In this document: positions 9,250 through 17,195 of the stretch, piece after piece
Layout of the letters: every line of letters begins with the position of its first letter
How positions within the stretch are numbered: position 1 is the first letter of the stretch
NCBI RefSeq assembly: GCF_000169175.1
Contig: NZ_AAWS01000004.1
Coordinates: 124,001-188,000, forward strand
From: Microscilla marina ATCC 23134
Lineage (GTDB): Bacteria > Bacteroidota > Bacteroidia > Cytophagales > Microscillaceae
DNA: 64,000 nt
Reading direction: 5' to 3'
Notes under the pieces: generated by a model
Databases searched by the model: none
Told to the model about the DNA's origin: nothing
Seen by the model: only the letters and a program-made list of their open reading frames with translations
Program-made: the position numbers and the translations under genes

Positions 9250-9285
9250 AAAAAGCGTAGTCTGTTATAACTACGCTTTTTTTTT
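9250..9285 (+). terminator. Terminator with no assigned gene
   Basis: A perfect 12-bp stem AAAAAGCGTAGT / ACTACGCTTTTT (9250-9261 with 9270-9281), an 8-base loop and a run of T beyond. No coding frame lies immediately upstream on either strand, so it ends an unrecognised transcript. Confidence 0.8.
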
Positions 9286-9375
9286 GTCCAAAAGTATTCC
9301 TTTTATGAATTGATACCGTCCATTGGTGAACAAAAACCACCCTTTAGTAAATTCATCAACTTTATTTTACTTGAA

Positions 9376-9395
9376 ACGTTATACCTTTGTAACGT
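9376..9395 (+). promoter_or_regulatory. Operator-like dyad enclosing a -7 promoter box
   Basis: ACGTTA (9376-9381) and TAACGT (9390-9395) are perfect inverted arms. The eight bases between them are TACCTTTG, an exact TAnnTTTG -7 box. The ATG of the small secreted protein is at 9443. A repressor on this dyad would cover the -7 element; that reading is inferred. Confidence 0.55.
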
Positions 9396-9442
9396 AATAA
9401 AAAAACGTATTTTTTACATTTACTAATAAGGATTGTAATATT

Positions 9443-9769
9443 ATGAAAACACTAAAAATTTTTACTCTTATTGCTTGTGTTGCTGCTTTGGCATCGTTTA
9501 CTATGGCCGATAAAACTCCAGCCAAAGTAGAAAAAAAGGTAGAAACGAATTTTGCTAGCTTTAAGATTGTCAATGATACCGGCATAAAAGTGCGCATTCA
9601 TACAGGATATGGCGTTGTTTCTTTGAACAAACGCGGAGGATCTACTTCTGTGACTTGTCGCCCAGGCAAGAAAGTATATACTGCTCCTCGTGGTAGTAAA
9701 GATAAATTCCTTTTCAAAGTAACTAAAGACATGTGTGGCAAGAGAGTAAAGCTGTCAAAGTATTTATAA
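9443..9769 (+). CDS. Small basic secreted protein of unknown function
   Basis: A 108-residue protein with a clear signal peptide (MKTLKIFTLIACVAALASFTMA, cleavage near residue 22) and a mature part of about 85 residues that is rich in Lys and Arg. It has two cysteines (in SVTCRPG and KDMCGK) that could form one disulfide bond in the periplasm or outside. No domain was recognised. The gene has its own promoter-like dyad and its own terminator, so it is a single-gene unit. The start is fixed by the signal peptide. Confidence 0.75.
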   Translation: MKTLKIFTLIACVAALASFTMADKTPAKVEKKVETNFASFKIVNDTGIKVRIHTGYGVVSLNKRGGSTSVTCRPGKKVYTAPRGSKDKFLFKVTKDMCGKRVKLSKYL

Positions 9770-9792
9770 GCCAGCAAATCAAAATTTTACAC

Positions 9793-9826
9793 AAAGGAGA
9801 ATCTTTACGAAGGTTCTCCTTTTTTA
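9793..9826 (+). terminator. Terminator of the small secreted protein gene
   Basis: Stem AAAGGAGAA / TTCTCCTTT (9793-9801 with 9814-9822), a 12-base loop and a T run. A possible promoter for the next gene overlaps its end: TTGG at 9827-9830, 18 bases, then TATCTTTTG at 9849-9857. Confidence 0.85.
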
Positions 9827-9886
9827 TTGGGTTTAGCCAAGTTTTTGCTATCTTTTGCCCATTCATTTACTTGTATAAATTAGTGT

Positions 9887-11824
9887 ATGGCTTTATCTGA
9901 TACTGAAATTGAAAAACGAAAGGCAGTGATTGCAACAACCCAGGATGAAAATCAAAAAGTAACCCGGATAATAGACCTTGCTTTTGATATTTTGTATCAG
10001 AATAAAGTACCGCAAGCCAATGCTTTGTTAGAAGAAGCAGCATTATTGGCCACACAAATAAAATTTAAAGATGGGTTGGGCAGGGTAAGACTAGGGAAGG
10101 CGGCTATTGCTTATTTTACTGCCAACTACGATGACTCAGCCTTGTACTCTGACCAAGCCATTGAGATATTTCAGCAAACCAACAACAAAGAGTTACTAGC
10201 CGAAACTTATACCAACTTGGGGATGTCACACTGGAGCCAGGGTAGCTATAGCAAAGCCTTGGATTATGTTTTTAAAGGCATACATTTATACCAGGAGTCA
10301 GGCAAAAGTGGTCGCTTGGCCTATGCGCTGTATATGCTGGGGAGTTTTTACTTAGACTTGAACGACCCTGATAACGCAGAAAAAAACTTTTTAGCCTCGC
10401 AAAAAGCCCTTGAAATAGGTGACCCTTATTCTGTGTCAAACGCCCGTAGTTGGATTGGTCTGGCAAACGTAGCTTTTCAGCGCGATCAATACACTCAAGC
10501 TTTAGAATGCCTGGACAAAGCCCTTAAATTACAAGAAGAGTCAAACGACCAGTTTGGCATGTCACGTACTTTCAACGATTTTGGTAAAATATATCGCAAA
10601 CTCAACGATATAGACCAAGCCTACCTTTTTTATGGCAAAAGCCTGAATATTCGCCTACAGGCCACCGACAAACAAGCATTGATTACGACCTACCTCGATT
10701 TGGGAGAGTTTAATTTTGAGCAGCAAGAATATGCGCTTGCGGTTAATTACTTGCAAAATGGACTTAAATGGGCGGAAAAACTGCGGGCCAAGGTGAAAAT
10801 GTACCGAGCGCACCTCTTATTGAGCCAAATTTATGATGTGTTGGAGGAGTATGACAAAGCTTATCACCACCTAAAACAACACAATGAAATCAAGGATAGT
10901 GTAATGGGTAAGGATGCCAATCTGAAAATAAGGAACCTGGAAAGCCAGTTTGCCAAGGAACGCTCAGAAAAAGAAGCAGAAATTTATCGCCTGAAAAATG
11001 TAGAGCTTAAACAGTTGTATGATGAGATCGAGCATAAAAACCAAGCAATTACTGATAGCATTGAATATGCCCGGCGTATTCAGAATGCGATGTTACCTTT
11101 GCACTCCGATTTTTTGACTTACCAGGAATACGCTTTTATTTTCTACAAACCACGCGACATAGTATCAGGCGACTTTTATTGGTTTACCAGCATACCTCAC
11201 CCTGATAATGCCAGTCTGGAATTGATATTTATTGCGGCGGTAGATTGTACCGGACACGGGGTTCCAGGAGCGTTTATGAGCATGATTGGTCATAACTTGC
11301 TCAACAACGTGGTAAAGCAACGTAAAATATATGCTCCTGAAAACATATTGACTAGTTTGCATTTAGGGGTAAAAAAGGCGCTTAAACAAGACCAAAACGA
11401 TAACCAGGATGGAATGGACCTGGCTTTGGTAGTCATAGATGAGCTGGAAGAGTGTATTCATTTTGCGGGTGCCAACAATCCTTTGGTATATGTGCAAAAC
11501 GGGGAGTTGCATCGGATTAAAGGCAACAAGCAAGGCATAGGTGGCGGAAAACATAGACCTACCAAAAAGTTTGATCGCCATACAGTTAGTTTTAAAGATA
11601 CACCAGGCATGTTCTATATTTTTTCAGATGGTTACCAAGACCAGTTTGGCGGAGCAGACAATAAAAAGTTTATGAAACCCCGCTTTCGCCAATTGTTGTT
11701 CGATATTCACCATTTACCTCTGATAGAGCAACGCCAACAGTTAGTTGATACTTTAGAAGACTGGATGGGCAACGAGCCACAGATAGACGATATACTCGTA
11801 ATGGGGCTAAAACTCGGCTATTGA
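9887..11824 (+). CDS. TPR-repeat protein with SpoIIE/PP2C-type phosphatase domain
   Basis: A 645-residue soluble protein. Residues about 40-335 are tetratricopeptide repeats and about 340-395 a coiled coil. About 395-645 is a SpoIIE-like serine phosphatase domain of the kind that often starts SIEYARRIQNAML. Metal-binding positions are visible: SGDFYWF (D429), DCTGHGVPGAFM (D453), GMDLALVV and FSDGYQDQFGG (D581). Such proteins usually dephosphorylate an anti-sigma-factor antagonist or act in partner-switching regulation. No anti-sigma pair is next to it. There is no signal peptide or membrane helix, unlike the many membrane-bound relatives. The phosphatase call is firm; the pathway is not known. 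Confidence 0.9.
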   Translation: MALSDTEIEKRKAVIATTQDENQKVTRIIDLAFDILYQNKVPQANALLEEAALLATQIKFKDGLGRVRLGKAAIAYFTANYDDSALYSDQAIEIFQQTNNKELLAETYTNLGMSHWSQGSYSKALDYVFKGIHLYQESGKSGRLAYALYMLGSFYLDLNDPDNAEKNFLASQKALEIGDPYSVSNARSWIGLANVAFQRDQYTQALECLDKALKLQEESNDQFGMSRTFNDFGKIYRKLNDIDQAYLFYGKSLNIRLQATDKQALITTYLDLGEFNFEQQEYALAVNYLQNGLKWAEKLRAKVKMYRAHLLLSQIYDVLEEYDKAYHHLKQHNEIKDSVMGKDANLKIRNLESQFAKERSEKEAEIYRLKNVELKQLYDEIEHKNQAITDSIEYARRIQNAMLPLHSDFLTYQEYAFIFYKPRDIVSGDFYWFTSIPHPDNASLELIFIAAVDCTGHGVPGAFMSMIGHNLLNNVVKQRKIYAPENILTSLHLGVKKALKQDQNDNQDGMDLALVVIDELEECIHFAGANNPLVYVQNGELHRIKGNKQGIGGGKHRPTKKFDRHTVSFKDTPGMFYIFSDGYQDQFGGADNKKFMKPRFRQLLFDIHHLPLIEQRQQLVDTLEDWMGNEPQIDDILVMGLKLGY

Positions 11825-12433
11825 ATATGCTGAACCACCAAGTCTAGGTTTGTATTGTGTAGTTGATCTACCATAAATTTGCCTGATACAGTGGCATATA
11901 TCTACCTTTTACCTACCCATGGAATACTCTTTCCTGTTATTTTTCCTGCATTATATAGTTCAAGACTCCGCAGTGATTTTAGTCAAAGTTGTTTGCTGGT
12001 TATCAGTTATTGATGAATTTAAAAACTGTTTAATTGGGTGTTTAGGCGTAAAACCGAAACACTTTTAAAAATAAAGTGTGTACGCAATCTTAATATAAAA
12101 TACTGGTTTACAGTATTTAACAAGGTGAACATTTACTCGAATCAGCTATGGACTTCCATCTACCGATTTTATAAACCCTTAAAAATCAATGTATTATAAA
12201 ACAAGTAGCAGGCTTGCAAACCAGCCTAAAGCTAATAGCTAAAGGCTAATAGCTTTAGGCTGTAGAAGCTATGGACTATTGATAGTTGGTAAGAACATCT
12301 ATTGATTTGAGGAGGTCTATCACCAAGCAAGCATTTCTGTTAAAATACTGTTAAGACCTTAAAATCTCCTGATTCTTCAGAATCTCTACAGATTTGCTGC
12401 TTATTTTTGAGTATAAAAAATCATCGCGGCTTC
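11825..12433. other. Intergenic stretch with a 13-bp inverted repeat
   Basis: No credible gene. Arms CAGCCTAAAGCTA (12222-12234) and TAGCTTTAGGCTG (12250-12262) form a perfect 13-bp hairpin. Its loop itself repeats the GCTAATAGCT unit, so two alternative foldings are possible. The role is unknown. Confidence 0.45.
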
Positions 12434-12643
12434 TAAGGAATGGTGAGAAATTAAATTGCTATTCTTGAGGTAGAGGTTTTGTTTTGAGACGAGGCTGTTT
12501 TTTGCACCCATAGCAACGCTACGGGCAAAAACCGATGGCTACAGCTACGCTGTGCCGAGCTCTGCCAAAGGCTAAAAATAACGAAGTATCAAGGCGAAAA
12601 ATCACCTCTCAGAGTGTAAATTTATTTTTGAACAATTCCTAAG
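12434..12643 (+). repeat. Dispersed repeat, family B copy 1 (about 210 bp)
   Basis: Bounded by TAAGGAATGGTG on the left and ACAATTCCTAAG on the right, an imperfect inverted pair. It matches, on the opposite strand, the copy at 30.6-30.8 kb over both ends. Its centre (12506-12580: CCATAGC, GGGCAAAAACCGATGGCT, GCCGAGCTCTGCCAAAGGC) matches the centre of family A copy 1. Confidence 0.85.
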
Positions 12644-12657
12644 ATTAAAACCATACT

Positions 12658-14022
12658 ATGATACTAAAAATGACAAAACTCACTTTTATCTTTAATACCT
12701 TCTTTCTCATTTTGTTTGCTACTATGTGTCTAAAAGCACAAGTTATCCGAGGAACTTTGACAGATTCCAAAACCAAACAACCTGTAGAGTTTGCAGTATT
12801 GGGTTTGTTTCAGGCAGGTGATACCACACAAACTATAGCGGTGGCAACTACTACCTCAGGCATAGGTGGCAAGTTTGCCTTGAACAACCTCAAGTATGGC
12901 AAGTATGACCTGGTAATAAGTATGGTAGGGTATGACAAAAAAACATTGACAAACCTGGTCGTTAGCGCGGCAGCCCCCAACTTGAACTTAAAGGAGGTAG
13001 ACATGTCTTCGTCGGTGCTCAACCTCGACGAAATAGTGGTAAAAGCCAAGCGAGAGTTTATTCAGGCGGATGAAGAAGGCATTACAGTGAAAGCTGATAA
13101 TAATATTTCACAGCAAGGAGGTTCTGCACTTGATATATTAAGAAATATACCTGGGGTAACTGTAGACAACGATGGTAACATTAGCCTAAGAGGAACCAGC
13201 GCCAATATTTTGATCAATGGGCGAAACTCTGCTTTGACAGGAACCTCGCGTGGTGGTGGGTTAGAGTCGCTACCAGCAAGTGCTATCAAAGATATAAACA
13301 TTAGTACCAACCCCTCTGCCAAATACGATGCAGCAGGAGTAGGCGGGGTAATCAATATCCAACTCAAGAAAGGGGTAAAAACCGGACTAAATGCACTAAT
13401 TACCCTGGGAGCCAGCAATCGTGATCGTTACAATGGTTCGCTTCGTCTCAATCGTCGCACCAGCAAGTTTAACTGGTTTGTATCGTATGATGCCCGCCGC
13501 AATGCTCGCCGGGTATGGTTTGACAATGAAACTGATGACTTTACCCGTTCTGACAGACAGAGTGTGATTATACAAGACCGTGATGGTGATCGGGTAGACA
13601 TTAATCATTCAATAAAGTTTGGCACTGACTGGTTTATCAATGATAAAACTACCTTGAGCGTAGAAGGATTGCTAGGTACACAAACCCAGGATGAACCAGA
13701 GTTTTTAGTCAGTCGGTTTGGTACTGACCGTGCTACGCTCGACAGTACAACCCATACATACAATACCGAAAAAGAAGATAATAAAGTGTTTGAGGGGGCT
13801 TTAATCTTTACTAGGAAGTTTGACAAAAAAGGGCAAAAATTAAGTTTCTCGCTGAGCTCAAACTTTGGTACAGAACTGGAAACCCAAGATGTTACTACCA
13901 ATATATTGCAGCTCAATTCTACCAGTGTAGATTCTACTGCGTTGCAGCGGTCTGCCAATAACAACGCAAATAATATTACCAACATCCAGTTAGACTATAT
14001 ACACCCTATAGGCAAAAAATGA
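12658..14022 (+). CDS. TonB-dependent receptor-like outer membrane protein, N-terminal part (frameshifted)
   Basis: 454 residues. Parts: a signal peptide (to about residue 28, MCLKAQ), a CarboxypepD_reg-like domain (about 30-115), a plug domain (about 125-245; LDILRNIPGVTVDNDGNISLRG is typical), and the first strands of an outer-membrane beta-barrel of the OMP_b-brl_3 kind. The frame ends at TGA (14020-14022) in the middle of a barrel strand. The next frame starts at ATG 14019 and continues the same domain, so the two are one gene interrupted by a single base in a run of six A (14014-14019). With seven A the reading would continue GKK-MKIETGYKA in frame. The full protein would be about 815 residues. 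Possible causes are a sequencing error, phase variation or slippage. Confidence 0.85.
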   Translation: MILKMTKLTFIFNTFFLILFATMCLKAQVIRGTLTDSKTKQPVEFAVLGLFQAGDTTQTIAVATTTSGIGGKFALNNLKYGKYDLVISMVGYDKKTLTNLVVSAAAPNLNLKEVDMSSSVLNLDEIVVKAKREFIQADEEGITVKADNNISQQGGSALDILRNIPGVTVDNDGNISLRGTSANILINGRNSALTGTSRGGGLESLPASAIKDINISTNPSAKYDAAGVGGVINIQLKKGVKTGLNALITLGASNRDRYNGSLRLNRRTSKFNWFVSYDARRNARRVWFDNETDDFTRSDRQSVIIQDRDGDRVDINHSIKFGTDWFINDKTTLSVEGLLGTQTQDEPEFLVSRFGTDRATLDSTTHTYNTEKEDNKVFEGALIFTRKFDKKGQKLSFSLSSNFGTELETQDVTTNILQLNSTSVDSTALQRSANNNANNITNIQLDYIHPIGKK

Positions 14023-15101
14023 AGATTGAGACTGGCTACAAAGCCATTATTCGTGATATGAACCTTGACTTTGACCAAGAGATATACGACGAAACAATTC
14101 AAACGTACGTTTTTTCCGATGAACTGAGTAATGAGTTTAAATACGACGAACAAGTGCATGCGGCGTATGTATTATTTAAAGGAAAACTTAAAAAGAAAAT
14201 AGGATTTAATTTTGGTTTACGAGCCGAGCAAGTATACCTCACGGCAAAGTCTGACAATACACAAAACATTGAAAACAACTATTTTAACCTGTTTCCAAGT
14301 GCACGTATTACTTATAGGGTACGCAAAGGAGAGTTTTTCAAGGTAAGCTATAGCAAGCGTATTCGTCGCCCACGTTTTCGCCTGCTTAACCCATTTCGCG
14401 ATATCTCAAACCCTACTCGTATTCGGGTGGGTAACCCCGAACTAGGACCAGAATTGACTCACTCTGCCGAAATAGGGTACAATAAGGTGTGGAGTAAAAT
14501 AAGCTTGATTCCCAGCTTGTTTTATCGACATACAACGAACGTGATACAACGTTTTGCCTCGTTTGATGCCAACTCTGCCTTGGTGTTTCGTCCGGTAAAC
14601 CTGGGGACTGCCACCGACTATGGTATAGAGTTGATTGTTATTGGTAACTTGGTGAAATGGTGGGATTTTAACGCAAGTTATGCTTTTTTTAATCGGGAGA
14701 TTGACGCTAGAAACAGTGAAACAGACCTCATTACCAGTAATACAAGCTGGAATGCAAAATTGCAATCAAACTGGAAGTTGAGCAAAAACACTACCCTACA
14801 GCTTACTGGAAACTATAGAGCCCCTATTATACGAGCGCAAGGAACACGTCAGGCGTTTCACTCTATTGACTTGGGTTTCCGTCACCGTTTTCTTAAAGGC
14901 AGAGCTACTTTCGGCTTAGTTTTGACCGACATTTTCGATACCCGTCAGTTTGGCTTCGCAACCACCACCACTGAATTTACTTCGTCTGGAATATATAAGC
15001 GTGAAAGCCAGATTTTGAGGGCAAGTTTGACCTACCAGATAGGGAAGAGATTTAAAACCAGTATTAAAAAGGGGCGTGGCAATCGTCGTCGCCGTAGGTA
15101 G
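14019..15101 (+). CDS. TonB-dependent receptor-like outer membrane protein, C-terminal part (frameshifted)
   Basis: 360 residues of outer-membrane beta-barrel in the -1 frame relative to the upstream part, overlapping it by four bases (ATGA). It has no signal peptide, so it could not reach the outer membrane by itself. Typical OMP_b-brl_3 strands are visible (FNFGLRAEQVYL, FPSARITYRV, RRPRFRLLNPF, NPELGPELTHSAEIGY). The last residues are very basic (KKGRGNRRRRR) instead of the usual aromatic C-terminal strand end. That tail may be an extension after the barrel. The ligand is unknown, and no SusD partner follows. Confidence 0.82.
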   Translation: MKIETGYKAIIRDMNLDFDQEIYDETIQTYVFSDELSNEFKYDEQVHAAYVLFKGKLKKKIGFNFGLRAEQVYLTAKSDNTQNIENNYFNLFPSARITYRVRKGEFFKVSYSKRIRRPRFRLLNPFRDISNPTRIRVGNPELGPELTHSAEIGYNKVWSKISLIPSLFYRHTTNVIQRFASFDANSALVFRPVNLGTATDYGIELIVIGNLVKWWDFNASYAFFNREIDARNSETDLITSNTSWNAKLQSNWKLSKNTTLQLTGNYRAPIIRAQGTRQAFHSIDLGFRHRFLKGRATFGLVLTDIFDTRQFGFATTTTEFTSSGIYKRESQILRASLTYQIGKRFKTSIKKGRGNRRRRR

Positions 15102-15170
15102 CCTGTTTCGCCAGCTGTGATATGTTCTTAAACCCAACATAGGGTAGGTGATCATTTACTAAAATATAAG

Positions 15171-15205
15171 ACGTTGTGACTTCGAGTGGCAACGTTTTTT
15201 CTTTT
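15171..15205 (+). terminator. Terminator of the split receptor gene
   Basis: Stem ACGTTG / CAACGT (15171-15176 with 15190-15195) around a GC-containing 13-base loop, followed by TTTTTTCTTTT, about 70 bases after the stop codon. Confidence 0.65.
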
Positions 15206-15384
15206 ACCATAGGATGAGTGTCCTATATTTTTTATTTTACTACGATCAAACCCTTAACTCAAGCAAAAAATTTCGTAGTAGTTATTTTAGCCCTGTTCTT
15301 AATTATAATGGTTCGCTTTTGACTAACCGAGCTCAACAAAGTGATATGCTTTTGATTGGGGATTTATAACTAACATAAAATAAG

Positions 15385-15510
15385 TGTGTTGTATATCTGT
15401 GAATCGAGTCTATTTCTAAATCCGATTCATCGAGGTGGCTTGCTGTGATGAGCTCAGCATAGTTAAACAGGAGGTAGCACCCGGTATTTAAGGACTTGCG
15501 CCTGTCGTTG
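15385..15510 (+). repeat. Dispersed repeat, family C copy 1
   Basis: Blocks shared with the reverse-strand copy at about 28.0-28.17 kb, in the same order: CTGTGAA-CGA near 15398, CTGTGATGAGCTCA followed by AGTTAAACAGG (15442-15471), TTAAGGACTTG (15488-15498) and CCTGTCG (15501-15507). The bases between the blocks differ. It fills most of the 15206-15558 gap ahead of the AraC gene; nothing else was recognised there. Confidence 0.7.
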
Positions 15511-15558
15511 TTCAAGGTATTACCGTTGAGCGTATTACTATCAAACTAATTTTTGTGT

Positions 15559-16560
15559 ATGCAATCCAACTCTTTTTCAGTAGACTCACCTCAAAACTGG
15601 CTTGTCCAGATGGCAGAAATTTTTGAAACCAAAGTAGTGGATAATCAAATTAATATTCCTGAGCACCTGGGGCATGGGTCTATACAAATGCATTGTTTTT
15701 CGGCAGAGCTAAATTTGTCAGTGCAACAAATCTATTTAGACAAACCTCTCCGTATTTCGCGCAAGGCAGCGCCCAGAAAGGATATTTTACCCATTGTATT
15801 TCATTACTCCAAGGCTGGGGTAGACCATATACATCTTGCCGCCGAAGAAAAGAAAACCTTGGGAAGGTTCAGCCCACAAGGGATAATGATTCCTGCCCAC
15901 GAGCAAGACAGTATTGTAGAATTTCCTTCTAATGAAGAAATTATAACTATTGCTGTGGTAGTGAGCCGTCGTTGGATCATTGAATATATGCAAAACATAC
16001 CGGGCAAAGAAGCCGAAAATCTGGTAAGCCTGTTTGCTTGTCAAAAACAGTTTTGTATTTATGAAACGCTTAACCAGGCAATGGAGAAAGCTATAGAAGA
16101 AATTATTCAATGTGACTATGCCGAACCAGTCACGGGTTTGTTCTTGCAAGCAAAAACAATTGAGCTATTGGCGTTATTTTTTGATAAACTGGCACAACGT
16201 GAAACAACTGATGGGTTTTATAACCTGAATCAAACCGATGTCGCGTCCTTGTTTGCAGTAAAGAAAATATTGATGGATAACCTTGAAAACCCGCCAACTA
16301 TTTTGTGGTTATCGCGAGAGGTAGGTATGAGTGAAAGTAAACTCAAAAAAACTTTTAAGCAAGTGTTTGGTCATAGCATATACCAGTATGCTTTGTATAA
16401 TAGAATGGAAAAAGCCAAGGAGTTATTAGAGTCACGTCAATATAACGTATCAGAAGTAGGAGGATTGGTGGGGTATTCTAATCTGGCGCACTTTGCCAGG
16501 GCATTCAAAAAACAATATTCTGTAGCCCCAAAACAATATTTGCAAAAATTTAGGAGATAA
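15559..16560 (+). CDS. AraC-family transcriptional regulator
   Basis: 333 residues from the ATG at 15559; an upstream TTG at 15553 is in frame but less likely. The N-terminal two thirds is a ligand-sensing region of the type common in Bacteroidota AraC proteins, with no enzyme motif. The last ~100 residues hold two helix-turn-helix motifs (LWLSREVGMSESKLKKTFKQ, then VGGLVGYSNLAHFARAFKKQ) and the usual ending SVAPKQYLQ. It is related in layout to the AraC protein at 34.5 kb. No clear operon partner: the split receptor lies upstream and a long repeat region downstream. A target cannot be named. Confidence 0.9.
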   Translation: MQSNSFSVDSPQNWLVQMAEIFETKVVDNQINIPEHLGHGSIQMHCFSAELNLSVQQIYLDKPLRISRKAAPRKDILPIVFHYSKAGVDHIHLAAEEKKTLGRFSPQGIMIPAHEQDSIVEFPSNEEIITIAVVVSRRWIIEYMQNIPGKEAENLVSLFACQKQFCIYETLNQAMEKAIEEIIQCDYAEPVTGLFLQAKTIELLALFFDKLAQRETTDGFYNLNQTDVASLFAVKKILMDNLENPPTILWLSREVGMSESKLKKTFKQVFGHSIYQYALYNRMEKAKELLESRQYNVSEVGGLVGYSNLAHFARAFKKQYSVAPKQYLQKFRR

Positions 16561-17195
16561 GGAATAATAAAAAATTAAATTTTGTTATAAAAAATATAAC
16601 CTTCTTAAATTCTTTCTCGTAATATAAATCAAATACAATTTTATTATTGTCAGATGAATAACTTCTCAAACATACCGCTCATTTCTTTCTACACTCGTAG
16701 TTCTTGGTGCTGGTTATTAACCTACCAAAACTTGTTTGAGTAATACTCTCCTCTTGTAATCAATTCTTTTTAATAATCTTACTACATACTTTCCTTATAC
16801 AGGTCTGGTTCATGTATGCCTATACACAATTGTGCATGCCTGAATTTGAACTCACCTGAATAAACTCAATGCTATCTATATACATTTATACTTATTTGTA
16901 TATATGTAGTCGAGCCTATCAATAAACTTCGATTGATAAGTTTAAATTGAAGCAACACTATAAATGCTGGTTTACCACCTTTATAACGCTTTTGTATTGT
17001 ATGTTTAAAATCAATTGAACTGTTTTTATTGTTCAATTGATAAATATGTCTGCCTGATTAATATCATAATTTAGATTTTCAGATAAATATTTTTGAGAAA
17101 GTGATATGGATACCAAGATAAGTATCAATAATAGTTCGTGAAATATAGTCATTACACGAAACTGAATGCATAATCTATACTCACCCGAAAAATCA
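16561..17195. other. AT-rich intergenic stretch with an 11-bp hairpin
   Basis: No confident gene. The clearest structure is a perfect inverted repeat ATCAATTGAAC / GTTCAATTGAT (17010-17020 with 17031-17041) around a T-rich 10-base loop. It could terminate transcription from either side. Confidence 0.45.

Noticed and set aside
14019-15101. Independent gene for a second outer membrane protein
   Set aside because: No signal peptide, starts mid-barrel, and continues the upstream domain one base out of frame.
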